Shown here in pieces: positions 1 to 11,888 of a stretch of DNA of 64,000 nt. The DNA is from Diphasiastrum complanatum (lineage: Eukaryota; Streptophyta; Lycopodiopsida; Lycopodiales; Lycopodiaceae): contig CM055092.1 of the NCBI GenBank assembly GCA_029204225.1, forward strand, positions 83,944,026 to 84,008,025, written 5' to 3'. Below the pieces are notes generated by a model. That model was not told where the DNA came from. It was given only the letters and a program-made list of their open reading frames with translations, and did no database searches. A program made the position numbers and the translations under genes. Numbering within the stretch: the first letter of the stretch is position 1; every line of letters begins with the position of its first letter.

Positions 1-2873
1 GATGGAGTCAAGAAATCAATATACACTGCAAATGACTTTGAATGTCCTATTGAAGGCATAGGGAACATTCCTTGAAGCTTGCATCCTCTAAAGTTCTTTC
101 TCTCTCTAAAGTTCTTTATGTACCTAAGCTTACCAAGAATCTTATTAGTGTTGGCCAATTGCTTGATAATGGCCTTGATGTAAAATTCAATGTTGATACT
201 TGCAGAATGATGAGATACTTGCATTAGGATCTAGATTTGGTGGCATCTATAAACTAGATCCAAATGAGTATGTGAATGCTTGTAATGTTGCTCTTGTGAA
301 CAAGCTCTCTATAGAGAAATTATGGCATAGGAGGTTGGGACATTCCAACTACAAATCCATGCTCTCTATGATCAAAGAAGCCAAAGCTATTGGCTTGCCA
401 AAGTCACTCTCCAAGAAGATCAAGCCTTGTGAGGCTTGTGCTATTGCTAAATCTCACAAAAAGCCATTTACAAGATCTTCTATCAAAATCAAGCATCCTT
501 TGGAGTTAATCCACTCGGATGTGCATTTCTCATCAACTACAAGCAAGGGAGGAGCCACTTGTTTTGTTACTTTCATTGATGATTACACAAGATTCACTTG
601 GATATATCTTCTTGCTTCAAAATCTATGGTGTTTGATCATTTCCTTATTTTCAAAGCTTATGTAGAGAAGCAATTCTCATTCAAGATTAAAGCTCTTAGA
701 AGTGATGGAGGTGGTGAATATGTCTCCAATAAATTTCAAGATTTTTGTGAGCTTGAAGGCATTAAAAGAGAGTTCTCTTGTGCCTACTCTCCATCTCAAA
801 ATGGAGTGGCCGAGAGAAAGAATAGATCTCTATGTGAATGTGCAAAATCTATGAGAAGTGAGGCATCTTTGCCCAAATATTTTTGGGGAGAAGCCATTAA
901 TTGTGCAAATTATCTTTGCAATAGGCTCCCACATATAGCTCTTGAAGGAAAGGCACCATATGAAATCTTATTTTTGAAGAAGCCTAAAGTTGATCACCTT
1001 ACAGTTTTGGGATGCTTATGCTTTGTCCATATTCCCTTGGAAACAAGGAAGAAGGAAGATCCTAGTGCATGCAAAGGGATCATGGTTGGATACTCATCCA
1101 CCAAGAAGCCCTATAGAGTCTTTATACTCTCTACTTCTCAAGTTATTGAAAGTAGAGATATTTTCTTTCATGGAGATCAACACTCATCTTTTGAAGAGGC
1201 CGAGATCAAGAAATCTATGGATGCATCATCAATTATTGATTTTGAGGACAATCATGATGTGATGGGGTCAAGATTTGAAGAAGACTCTCCTCGGATTTTT
1301 TCACCAAGAAGGTCCTTGAGAGATAGATCCGAGCCTAAGAGGCTCTCATATGTTGACAAAGCAAACAAGTGGATCTTGATTCCACTAATTATGTTTTTTA
1401 TGTCTCTCATGAAGAGCCAAAGAATGTACAAGAGGCACTCAATACCAAGGAGTGGTATGATGCCATGAAGCAAGAGTATGATGCATTGATCACCAACAAT
1501 ACTTGGGAGCTTGTGGATCCTCCATCCAACAATCATGTGATTGGTTGCAAGTGGGTATTTCGGATCAAGTTCAATCATGATGGCACCATCAACAAGCATA
1601 AAGCAAGATTATGTGCCAAAGGATTTGCTCAAATCCATGGTCTTGATTATGAGGAGACCTTTGCACCCGTTGCAAATATGGTGACAATAAGAATTCTTAT
1701 TTCTCTTGCTTGTTTTTTCAAGTGGAAGGTGTTCCAATTAGATGTATCCAATGCTTTTCTAAATGATTATCTTGAGGAGGAGATCTATATGGAACAACCT
1801 CAAGGATTCATCAACGATGAGTCCAAAGGGTGCTTGCTCTTCAAAAGTCTTTATGGAATCAAGCAAGCACCAAGATCATGGTATTCAAGACTTAAATTCT
1901 TTTCTTATCTCACTAGGATTTACTCTGAGTTACTATGATCCTTCCATGTATCTAAAGTTTGTTGATAGTAATATTGTCATTCTTCTAATTTATGTTGATG
2001 ACATTATTCTTTGTGGAAGTTGTATCAAGCTAGTTGATGAAACCAAGCTAGCACTTGGATGTGAGTTTGAAATGCAAGATCTAGGAGAGATTCATTACAT
2101 CCTAGGCCTAGAAATTAATTTTTATGAAAATCATGTCTTTATATGCCAATCTAGATATGCTCACTCTATGTTGAAAAAATTCCATATGGAGAGTTCTAAG
2201 AGCATAGATACTCCAATGGATCAAATTGTAAAAGATCCTAATAAAGGTGATGAAAGATCCTTTGAGGATATCACACTTTTTAGGAGTCTTGTAGGCTCCT
2301 TGATTTGACTTACCATTACTAGGCCCGATCTATGTTTTTGTGTGCAAAAATCGAGTCAATTTATGCAAGATCATAAGATCCATCATTGGAAGATGGCCAA
2401 GAGGATTCTAAGATATGTATCTTCATCTTGTGATTATGATCTGCTCTATAAAAGTGAAGATCTATCCATTGTTGGCTACTCAGATTCGGACTTTGCAAGT
2501 GACAAGATGGATCAAAAGTCTATTAGTGCATACACTATCTTTCTTGGAGGCAATCTAATATCTCGGCTTTCGAAAAAGCGAGATACTATATCTCTCTCTT
2601 CATGTGAGGCCGAGTACAAAACACTCACTACAACTACCAAAGAGGTGCTTTGGATCAAGAGGTTATTAATGGAGCTAAAGTGCATCAAGGAGGATGATCT
2701 ACCAATGATCAAGTGTGATAACATCTCGGCCCAAGCTCTTGCCAATAATCCCATATTTCAACACGTCCTCTTGTATTGCCGATCTACTCACTAAGCCTTT
2801 GAGCAAAAGTGCTTTCATCAAGCATAGATCTAATCTTGGAGTTATATCAAAATCAATGCTCAAATCTTCATAG
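1..2873 (+). pseudogene. Copia family A gag-pol, 3' part, degenerate
   Basis: The 3' part of a Ty1/copia polyprotein; the window cuts off gag. In order it shows the end of the protease region, the integrase His-His-Cys-Cys finger (GHSNYKS...CEACAIAKSHKKP), the integrase core with the SDGGGEY block, reverse transcriptase with YVDD near 1995, and RNase H with SDSDFASD. It is almost the same protein as the intact element at 57004-60993. Compared with that copy it has frameshifts near 1370 and 1910, a TGA in place of Trp near 2307, and a deletion near 2760 that removes about 30 residues of the RNase H tail, including the HARSKHIE block. It cannot encode a working polyprotein. Strong similarity to the intact copy suggests it was mobile fairly recently. 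Confidence 0.9.
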
Positions 2874-2893
2874 ATAAATTTTTAGGAGGAGTG

Positions 2894-3627
2894 TGAAGAA
2901 TTGAAAAAGATTATCTATGTTAGATATAGGGGTCTTATGTTTTTTACATCAAGCATCTAGGTGTAGGATGTTGATAGGAATAAATTTGGCATAGATGGAA
3001 AATTATGCATTTCCACTTGTAATGTCACTATTGAGCCAAAATAGAGTAAGAGGCTAAACACGTGCCAATTAGAGTGTAGACAAGTGTATTGCTTTTGTTT
3101 GATGAATTTCAAGAGGTCCAATAGGATTTAGAGGTGGAACCTTGTGAGGTCCAATAGGAAATTGAGGTGTGCTTGAATATAGTCCAATAGAATTAAGAGG
3201 TGCATGGATCAATGGCCCAATAGGATCAAGAGGTGACAAAGTATGGTCCAATCATAGTTAGGCATAGTGGTAGCTCGTGGATCTACTAGTATCAATGTAC
3301 TCCTCATTTTGAAGCTAATTGATTTGGTGATTTTATGGATTTTGTGAGTTATTGGATTTCTAGCTTTCTCTCTCTACTGAGAGCTCATGATGCTTTTTCT
3401 CTCTCTACCCGAGGAGAGCAGCTTGTTTTTACTTAGATTATTTTTTGAATACTTCCCACACGTGTGAGTGAGAGTTGAAAGTGTTTGAATGCATGTAGTA
3501 GTGTGTTTTTGCCATAGGATTTAAGATTGATCTTGAATCTCAATCTAATCTTAATCTTGGTGCATCTACACACCTTAGGAGATCACAAGTACATGTTGTG
3601 GACAATCCACACATGTGAAATTCAATA
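2894..3627 (+). repeat. 3' LTR of copia family A
   Basis: The LTR starts TGTGAAGAATTG directly after a polypurine tract (TTTTTAGGAGGAG, 2881-2893), and is collinear with the LTRs of the minus-strand element at 56266-62488. The expected terminal AACA is altered to AATAG, so the right edge is good to a few bases. It contains several short blocks built on TCCAATAGGA and AGAGGT, plus two CTCTCTCTAC blocks, also present in the other family A LTRs. Confidence 0.85.
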
Positions 3628-4197
3628 GTTGGATGGTTCCATACAAAGTAATTGAAATCTTTGATAATAAATCCCTTCAGCTAGCAGATTTACAAGAAAA
3701 TTTGTAGCCAACAAGAGTAAATGGATCTCACGTAAATAAATATTATGTGTAAACATTTCTATTTTATTTATTGTATTTTATCCCGATTGTTTGTTCATAA
3801 TGTTGACCAATACACTGGATAAGTCATATCCGATTGTTCATTTTTATTCTTATTTTCTTTATTTTATCCCAAAGTATACAATATCTTAAAAGAATATTCT
3901 ATAGTATCAAATAGCTAAATCCTATTAGTACTATAAATATTACTCCGTTTATACGTTGAACCCTTACTTAGTGCATGACGGCGAACATCTTTTCTATGGA
4001 CATGTGTACACATAAGACCATGTGCCACCTTTATTGTTGATTTTCATACCGTCATTTTGCATTTATCTCATCAGCGCTCGTGATCAAGCTTTCAAGTTTT
4101 ATGCTTGTATACTTGCTCTCGTGCGCTACTACTTTCTTTAACGATCATTGTTGCTATCTCTTGATCAATCAAGCGTTTGTTTGTACGATCTCAAGCG
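3628..4197. other. Unassigned AT-rich spacer
   Basis: AT-rich sequence between the LTR and the next reading frame. No primer binding site follows the LTR, so this is not the start of another element of the same family. No coding signal or RNA gene seen. Confidence 0.4.
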
Positions 4198-5140
4198 ATG
4201 GCAGCGACACCAGCTAATGTGAACTGGAAGATCCGTAACAGATTGAACTCAGAGGAATTCCAGATGCTCGCGGAAAGATGTGGACTTGGGGACACCTTGG
4301 CTGTGGATCCATATTCAGTTCTTATTGATGTCAGTAACAAATTTATCTTGTCTTGGTAGAAATCATGGATGTTGTTGTCTCGTTGCAAGTCTGAGGTGCT
4401 AGACTGGACATCACTAAAGCTATGTTTGCTGCTGCTCTTCATTTACCAACAGATGGGGCTATATCTCCATCTCTATCCAAGGAAGATGTAGATGAGGCCA
4501 ATTTATTTCAAGGAAAATTTTTCATGTCGAGCAAAGATTACAAGATCTCTATGATTAGAGATGCGGCACTTAGGAATTTTTGTAAATATTGTAATCAAGT
4601 TTTGTTTGCGACGGATGCGGATGCTACAGTAGATGTAACCAATATTAGTTACCTGCTCTCAGCCATAAAAGAGGAGAAGATCAATTTTGCAGCCATTTCT
4701 TTCAAAGCCTTTCATAGGTCGATGAAGCATGGTAAGTATGCGGCATATGCAACACATATTTCACACTTGTGCTTTCATTTTGGAATTTTGTCAGCAAGGG
4801 AGCTTGCACTACTTGAGAGGAGGAAGACTGTGCTTGCAGCTCCTTAGCAAGTCGATCTCAGCTCCATCGAGATCGTAGATGTTGATGCAGGCCCGAGTTA
4901 GCCACACAAGACTCTGAGCCGGATTATGTGCCCAAGGATGCTGCTGTGTCAGATTCCGTGGCCGATACTACAATGGCCGATGCAGAAACAAAAGAGGACA
5001 ACCAGGATACTGCAGGATTTCGAACTGAACAGGTCCAGGATGTTATTGATAATGTTATTGATGTAGCTGTCGATACAACTACTACTATTGTTGCCATTGC
5101 CACCGGCACTGAAGACATCCTTGATGAGCTGAAACATTAG
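4198..5140 (+). pseudogene. Broken gag-like or unknown plant reading frame
   Basis: Starts at an ATG (MAATPANVNWKI) and reads 54 codons to a TAG at 4357, then resumes in another frame as about 141 residues (MFAAALHLPTDG..., ending 4847), and again as an acidic, Thr/Asp/Val-rich segment ending at 5140. The three pieces follow each other without gaps and share codon style, so they are probably one gene broken by a nonsense codon and frameshifts. I do not recognise the family. The helical, cysteine-poor, acidic-tailed character resembles gag-like proteins of plant LTR elements, but no zinc knuckle is visible. A Ty3 gag or a captured host gene are both possible. Confidence 0.4.
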
Positions 5141-5243
5141 ATGCCAGAGCCAAATATGTGAGAAATTGGCAAAAATCTAGCTTGGTATTTTTTATGATAG
5201 AAGTTTGTAAGTGAATCTCACATGTGTGGAGGATGTTCCCACG

Positions 5244-5982
5244 TGTGGAGAATTGTAAAGTAAATCAAAATGTTTGATATAGGGGTCTCATAGAATTTCA
5301 TAGTCAAACATTTAGGTGTAGGATGTTGATAGGGTCAAATTTGGCATAGATGGCAAATTATCCATTTCCACTTGTAAGGCCACTACTGAGCCAAAATAGA
5401 GTAGGAGGCCAAACTTGTGCCAATTAGAGTGTAGACAAGCGTAATGCTTTTGTTTGATGAAGTTTAAGAGGTCCAATAGGATTTAGAGGTGGAACCATGT
5501 GTGGTCCAATAGGAATTTGAGGTGTGCTTGAATATAGTCCAATATAATTTAGAGGTGCATGGATCAATGGTCCAATAGGATTAAGAGGTGGCAAAGTGTG
5601 ATCCAATCATAGTTAAGCATAGTGGTAGCTCATGAATCTACTAGTATTATTGTACTCCTCATTTGGATCTAATTGATTTGGTGATTTCATGGATTTTGTG
5701 AGTTATTGGATTTCTAGCTTTCTCTCTCTACCCGAGAGCTCATGATGCTTTTTCTCTCTCTACCTAAGGAGAGCAGCTTGTTTTTACTTAGATTATTTTT
5801 TGAATACTTCCCACACGTGTGAGTGAGAGTTGGAAGTGATTGACTGCATGTAGTAGTGTGTTTTTGCCATAGAATCAAAGATAGATCTTGAATCTCAATC
5901 TAGTCTTGATCTTGGTGCATCTACACACCTTAGGAGATCACAAGTACATGTAGTGGACAATCCACACGTGTGAAATTCAACA
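5244..5982 (+). repeat. Solo-like LTR related to copia family A
   Basis: Begins TGTGGAGAATTG and ends GAAATTCAACA, 739 bp, collinear with the family A LTRs but visibly more diverged at its 5' end. There is no polypurine tract before it and no primer binding site after it. The flanking 5-mers (CCACG and AAATA) do not match, so a clean solo LTR with a target duplication is not supported. Confidence 0.75.
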
Positions 5983-6028
5983 AAATACTCCAGATTGGTT
6001 AGCTGATGTGAATCCAGAGGTTCCATAG

Positions 6029-6292
6029 ATGATCACCTATCTGTGCAATACTGATGCAGTGCAGAGAGGGTATGAGCTAAAAATCACCAAGCTTGAAGGA
6101 ATGAATCTAGACTTGAAGAAGAAGATGACGAAGCTCTTGGCACAGCTCAACGCCATGGAGCAAAATAATAAAAAGTTTGAAGTCAATTTAAAAAAATCTA
6201 ATGATTATTCTTTGTCTCTCCAGTTCGAATTGGACAAGAGCAAAGATGAATTATCTGCTGCCCATAAGTGTAAATTGCTTCATTTGATTTAG
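6029..6292 (+). pseudogene. Coiled-coil fragment, unknown
   Basis: An 87-codon frame with a strong heptad-like, Lys/Leu/Glu/Asn-rich helix (KITKLEGMNLDLKKKMTKLL onward), typical of a coiled coil. Reading upstream to 5990 is also coding-like (DWLADVNPEVP) but meets a TAG before the ATG, and coding-like sequence continues past the stop to about 6480 in another frame (QQLNVEKLAR). It may be the continuation of the gene at 4198-5140, split by the LTR. No family recognised. Confidence 0.35.
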
Positions 6293-6959
6293 AGCGCATT
6301 GCTCTATCAAAAAGATAGATTTCTACCAGAAGAAGGTTGAAGACCTGCAGCAGCAACTCAACGTAGAGAAGTTGGCAAGAATCAGTGCCGACAATACCTT
6401 GTAGTGCTATTCAGATGGGGGCACCATCAAGGTGGATGCTACCAAATGGAAGCAGGTGCAGGTATCTCTACAAGAAAATGACTCGGGTTATTGTTCTAGA
6501 TGCAGCTTTTATTAAGGTCCTACTTTTGACTTAATCATAATCAAGTGAGAAGGTGGGCAAGTTTTTCCCTATTGAAATGTCTACAACTCTGCTAAACCCA
6601 GTATGCATATGGATAAATCTCTATTGCATGTCATTTCAAAACTTTGAACGGTTGTAAAAGTAGTTGGGCACAAAACCCTGCTCCTTTGTGAGATGTTGTG
6701 GGGCGCTGATGCTTCTTATAAACCCTGTTCTGATTGTGTTCTATGACATGCCGGAAAGTGGCGATCAAGCGGATCCTTATGTGATCGAATCGGCAGTGAC
6801 GTGATTGTAGCCATTATTTGATTTTCCCACATATGGCAGTTGAGAATAGGAGAAAAACGAGCAGCTATCCAACCTCTTTTTGTGGACACTGAGTTGTTTC
6901 TCCAAGTGTCAAGTACTAAACTAGAATAGTCCAAATCACTATGCATGTGTCCGATTCAC
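6293..6959. other. No clear feature
   Basis: The first 200 bases still look like decayed coding sequence of the preceding coiled-coil frame. Beyond 6540 I see nothing I can support; the short minus-strand frame at 6716-6946 shows no motif. Confidence 0.3.
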
Positions 6960-7221
6960 TTTGTGCATGCCTTGCATGTCACTTTGGATCAATTACAATT
7001 ATTGCATGTGATATGCCACGAGTTTCTACAAGCCCATAATTGGCATTTCTATGTCTACATTCTATATGCATGTTGTATATGACCAACTAGACTCAAGCAA
7101 TCATGTAGCTCGAGTTTCTTCTAGGCCAAATTTGGCATTTGCAATATGAAACATTACATACACATAGAAAAAACTTTGCCAAAGCCTAAAGTCAAGATAG
7201 ATGATTTTTCATTTTTCAACA
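6960..7221 (-). repeat. LTR terminus of minus-strand copia element
   Basis: Minus-strand reading gives a polypurine tract (TTTTAGGAGGAG, 7222-7233) followed by TGTTGAAAAATG, the expected start of a 3' LTR. Its sequence differs from the family A LTRs, so it belongs to a related but separate family. The outer edge cannot be fixed by eye; 6960 is a minimum. Confidence 0.5.
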
Positions 7222-7239
7222 CTCCTCCTAAAAATAAAC

Positions 7240-8466
7240 CTATGTTGACTTGAACATGGATCTTGGAATTAATCCAAGATTGGCTCTATGCTTGATGAAG
7301 GAATTTTTACTCAAGGGTTTGGTGAGCAAATCTACAATACAAGATGATGTTTTGATGTGCTCCAAGTAGATTTTCCCTCCAATGAGCTTCTCTCTCATGA
7401 AGTGATGTGCAACTTCGATGTGTTTGCTCCTTGCATGAAATATTGGATTGTTGGCAAGGGCTTGTGTTGAAATATTGTCACACATGATCAATGGTAGATC
7501 ATCCTCCTTGATAGTCTTTAGCTCCAAACGCAACCTCTTGATCCAAAGCTCTTCTTTTGTTGTAGTAGTAAGTGCCTTATATTCAATTTCACAAGATGAG
7601 AGTGCTATGGTATCTTGCTTTTTGGAAATCCAAGATATTAAATTTCCTCCAAGGTATATGACATATGCACTTGTAGATTTTAGATCTACCTTATCACTAG
7701 CAAAATCTGAGTTAGAATAGTACAATAGAAAGATCTTCACTTTTGTATAACAAACCATAATCATAGGTTGAAGATATGTACCTAATTACCCTTTTGGCCA
7801 TTTTCCAATGATGAATAGTAGGATTTTGCATATCTTGGCTCAACTTATGAACACTAAAACTTATATCAGGCCTAGTTATGGTGAGCCAAATTAAGGAGCC
7901 TATAAGACTCCTAAAAAGAGTGATGTCCATGAAGGATCTTTCATCACCTTTGTTAGGGTGTTTTACAATATTCTCCATAGGAGTATCAACAATCTTACAA
8001 TCTAACATATTAAATTTCTTCACTATTGAAAGAGCATACTTGGATTGACAAACAAAAGCTTTCTCATTATGGAAGTCAATCTCTAATCCTAATATGTATT
8101 GAATTCTTCCAAGATCTTGCATCTTGAATTCTCCTCCAAGTGCAGTTTTGGTTTCTTCAACTAAATTGATACAACTTCATGTTAGGATAATATCATCAAC
8201 ATAAATTAGAAGAATGACAATATCACTAGCATAGAACTTGATATACAAGGAAAGATCATAGTCACTAAGATTGAATCCTAGTGAGATAAGGAAAGTATTA
8301 ACTCAAGAATACCACGATCTTGGTGCTTGCTTTAGTCCATAGAGACTTTTGAAGAGCAAGCAAACTTTGGTCTTGTCTTGGATGAACCCAAGGGGTTGTT
8401 CTATATAAATTTCTTCTTCTAGATATCCATTTAAAAAAGCATTTGAGACATTGAGTTTAAGGAGTA
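7240..8466 (-). pseudogene. Copia RT-RNase H fragment (related to family A)
   Basis: Minus-strand remnant running from the reverse transcriptase ([35 protein letters not shown]) to the end of RNase H (HARSKHIEVAHHFMREK, LLTKPLSKNSFIKHR). It lies next to its LTR on the left, so orientation is consistent. A stop and frame change occur near 8290-8130 and another near 7710-7720. At about 8466 it is cut off abruptly and joined to a plus-strand copia integrase, so its gag, protease and integrase are missing. Confidence 0.85.
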
Positions 8467-10629
8467 CTGCCAGAGCCAAGGCATTAAGCAGCAATTCATC
8501 ACTCCTTATAGTCATCAGTCAAATAGCGCATGCATCGCTAGCCAAGAGCTTATGGGCCGAAGCTATCTCCACTGCAGCTTACATTTAGAACAGATGTTCG
8601 ACCAAGGCCCTCTCAGGCAAAACACCCCATGAGGTGTGGACAGGCTCCAAGCCTTATGTGAAGAACCTAAGTTCGGATGCGTTGCCTACATGCAAATCTT
8701 AAAAGACATGAAGAAAAAATTCGACTTCCAAGGTCTCAAGACCATCCTAATTAGATATACTTCATCTGGTAACACATACAAGCTGTATGGTCCCGATACC
8801 CAACAAATCCTGTACAGTCGGCATACAGTATTTATCGAGGATCAGTTTGTCGACATCAAAAGCCTTTAAGATATTGTTCCAGGAGAACCTTCATCACCTA
8901 CCATTGACATGACTATCCGAGCTTTGGGCTCAAGCGTGTCCATGTTTGACCCACTATTCGACAACGAATCAGACGAAGAAGTTGCTGCTACCCAGCAACA
9001 AGTCCGAGGAGTGGTTCATTAGTCGAATCCTCCCAGAAGATCAAGCTGAGTGCGCACACATCCCACAAGGTATACTCCTGAGTCTGCATGTCTCTTGATA
9101 CCGAAACCGACAACAGTCGAAGAGGCACTCAACCAACCAAACTCTGATCTATGGAGAGAAGCCATGGACAGGGAGTATTCCTCTCTGATCAAGAACCAGA
9201 CGTGGTTACTAGTCGAAGCTCCTATTGGATGCAATATTATTGTTTGAAAATGGATCTTTAAGATCAAGTACAATGCAAATGGAGCGATTGATCGAAGGAA
9301 GGCAAGACTGGTAGCACGAGGATTTACTCATATCCCCAACGTCGACTACAGTGAGACTTTTAGTCTAGTAGTCAAGCACTCATCGATTCGAGCCCTCCTA
9401 TCATATGATGCAGTTGCCGATCTCAAAGTGCATCAACTTGATGTGCAAACAACTTATCTGAATGGAGTTATACAAAAAGACATCTACATGATCCAGCCCA
9501 AAGGATATGTTTTGGAAGGTATGAAGAATCATGTCTATAAACTCCATAAGACACTTTACGGCTTGAAACAGTTTGCCAGAGCTTGTTTCAAAGGATCAAC
9601 ACATTCCTCATCGAACAAGGTTTCCAACCAAACACTGTTGATTGCAACATCTATTCTAAGTCAGTGCAACAATCCTTCATTATCATCACCTTATACGTGG
9701 ATGATACGTTGCTTTTCAGCAACAATACCAATTTGGTCAAGGATTCTAAACACATGCTATTTTTTGAGTTCAACATGACTAATCTGGGCGAAGCTCACTT
9801 CTGTCTGGGCATTCAAATCCACAGAGATAGAGCAGGACGATTGATCTATGTCACTCAAGAGAGGTAGTTTCACAATGTCCTTGATAGATACAATCTAATG
9901 AACTGTAGGTTAGCTCACTCACCAATGGATCTAGGCCTGCGTTTGTCAAAGGACCAATGTCCTCAGAGCAAGCAAAAAGAGGAGTAGATGAGAGAGTATC
10001 CTTATCGATCGATACTTGGATCTCTCATGTACGCAATGCTCTATACAAGACCTGACATCGCTTTTGCAGTAAGCTCACTCAGCCAATATATGGCTAACCC
10101 TGGCATTATCCATTGGAAGGCTCTCATAAGGGTCATGAGATATATTCGAGCTACCATGGACCAGTGCAACTACTATGGAGAAGTCAGCAATGACAATTTT
10201 CAGCAGCTTAGTGGATATTCTGATGCAAGCTGGGGAGGAGATGTAGACAATCGTAAGTCCACATTTGGATTTACATTCTTCTTCAATGACGCTCCTATCT
10301 CATGGAACAGTCGTAAGCAAACCTCTATCGCTCTTTCTTCTACAGAAGCAGAATACATTGCTGCTTCTCAATCTATTAAAGAAGCGTTTTGGTTGAAAAA
10401 TTTACTGTTAGACATTAGTTTGTATCAATACAACCCTACAATTTTGTTCTGTGATAATCAGAGTGCTATTGCCTTATCGACCAACCCTAGATTTCACTCT
10501 AGGAACAAGCATATTGAAATTAGATATCACTACATCAGGGGCAAGATTCTCAACAAGAAGGTAAGCTTAACATACTGTAGAACGCAAGACATGGTTGTAG
10601 ATATATTCGCAAAGGCATTAAGTGGTTAA
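8467..10629 (+). pseudogene. Copia family B integrase-RT-RNase H remnant
   Basis: Plus-strand copia remnant. It begins inside the integrase core ([12 protein letters not shown]-like, then LWAEAISTAAY), loses about 40 residues near 8520, and continues through the integrase tail (KKFDFQG, YSRHTVFIEDQF), the reverse transcriptase (KARLVARGFTHIPNVDYSETF, HQLDVQT, YGLKQ, LYVDDTLLF) and RNase H (SGYSDASWGGD, SRKQTSIALSSTEAEY, FCDNQSA). The RNase H frame 9988-10629 is intact, but the rest has several stops (for example TGA near 9245 and TAG near 9868) and a frameshift near 9590. It ends just before a polypurine tract and LTR. Confidence 0.85.
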
Positions 10630-10689
10630 TGCACACAAAGTTTTGTGCATTGCTTAGTCTGAAGATCAAAGCATTTATGGATCCAGATT

Positions 10690-10698
10690 AAGGGGGGA
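10690..10698 (+). other. Polypurine tract
   Basis: AAGGGGGGA immediately before the LTR start TGTTGG; this is the usual second-strand primer site of an LTR retrotransposon and sets the left edge of the LTR. Confidence 0.7.
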
Positions 10699-11888
10699 TG
10701 TTGGATTATGTCCTTTACTCTCCTAAATCCTATTTTAATCTGCCTCCATTCATGCTGCTGCATTTTACTTGTGTTGTCGCACATGTCTGCATATTTACAT
10801 GTAAAATAAGACAGGCAAATAAAACGTGACTGTCTGCATAAATACAAGTAAATTAACACAGGCAAAAAAGGTGAAAAAAGTCGACATTGTGTTCTTACAC
10901 AAGATTTGTGAGAGGCAAAAAAGGCAACACTACCCTACAAATGCTAAAGGTGCCCTTGTAGAAAAGTGAAGGTACCTTGCAAATCAGTTTTTAAGGCATT
11001 CGTCAAAGTGTCGCATTTTTCGCATTTTCATCGACGTTAATTTCAGTGAACGCTGACGTCGAGGCCTTCTCACGCTCATCCCATGCACTGTGCAATCAAA
11101 TTTGACAATGACAACAGCCATCCACGATCTTCCACAGACAACACATCCACTTTTGTACTTTCTTCATCTGCACACCTATAAAATTATATATATATTGAAT
11201 ACCATCTGCGTATTCAAAAAAAGTATGAAGCATAACAACATCAAAACAAAACATCACTAATAATTAGAGATAGACATTGTAGATGCTTTTGCGCATCGAT
11301 TCTTTTCTTCCAGATGTAGTGTTAGTAATAGGTTCATCACCTTTACAAATTGTGTGATTAGCTTTGTGAAGCACGCAGTTACGTCCGATATTGTCTTGCA
11401 CTCACTTGTATTATTGACCTATATATTTCGCTATACTTAATCTGATTATAGCTCTGTTTGTTCTGTGTTCAGATTTTTGTCAATATTGGAATGCTTTTCT
11501 ACATTCTGTCTAACTCTCTCATTACTTAATGTGGTAGTCTGCTCTTCGCGAATTGTTATTAGTCTAGTTGTTCGCGACTAATATTCAGTCTTGCATTTCA
11601 CGACTAATTCGCGACTGATTATCAATCTAGCTGTTCGTGACAAATTATCTTTCTAATGTTTTGATGCTTAATGTTTGGCTACGTAATAAGATCGAACATG
11701 ATTTCTATCATTATTGTTTTGTTTGAGTCTGATAAGCGTAGTCATGCTTAGGAAAGAGTGAGATAGCTTATTTTGCTGTGCACGAACATTTTCCATTTGA
11801 GTTTGTTTCTTTTTCGAGTTTCGAGTTCACTTCTTTTCATGTTTGTTTCTTTTCGGGCTATTTTTGTTTCACACCCCTCTTTCCAACA
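10699..11888 (+). repeat. Family B LTR shared by two element bodies
   Basis: 1190 bp, starts TGTTGGATTATG and ends CTCTTTCCAACA (TG...CA). It has a TATA-like AAAATTATATATAT region around 11180 and a run of short GTTCGCGAC / CGCGACTAA repeats at 11550-11640. The same LTR recurs at 31464-32601 (plus) and, inverted and partial, at 30999-31463. It is the 3' LTR of the body on its left; the body on its right starts directly after it without a primer binding site. Confidence 0.8.

Noticed and set aside
5244-5982. Clean solo LTR with target duplication
   Set aside because: Flanking bases CCACG and AAATA do not match, so the call is limited to an LTR copy without defined insertion edges.
6716-6946. 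76-codon minus-strand frame
   Set aside because: No motif, no supporting context, length expected by chance.
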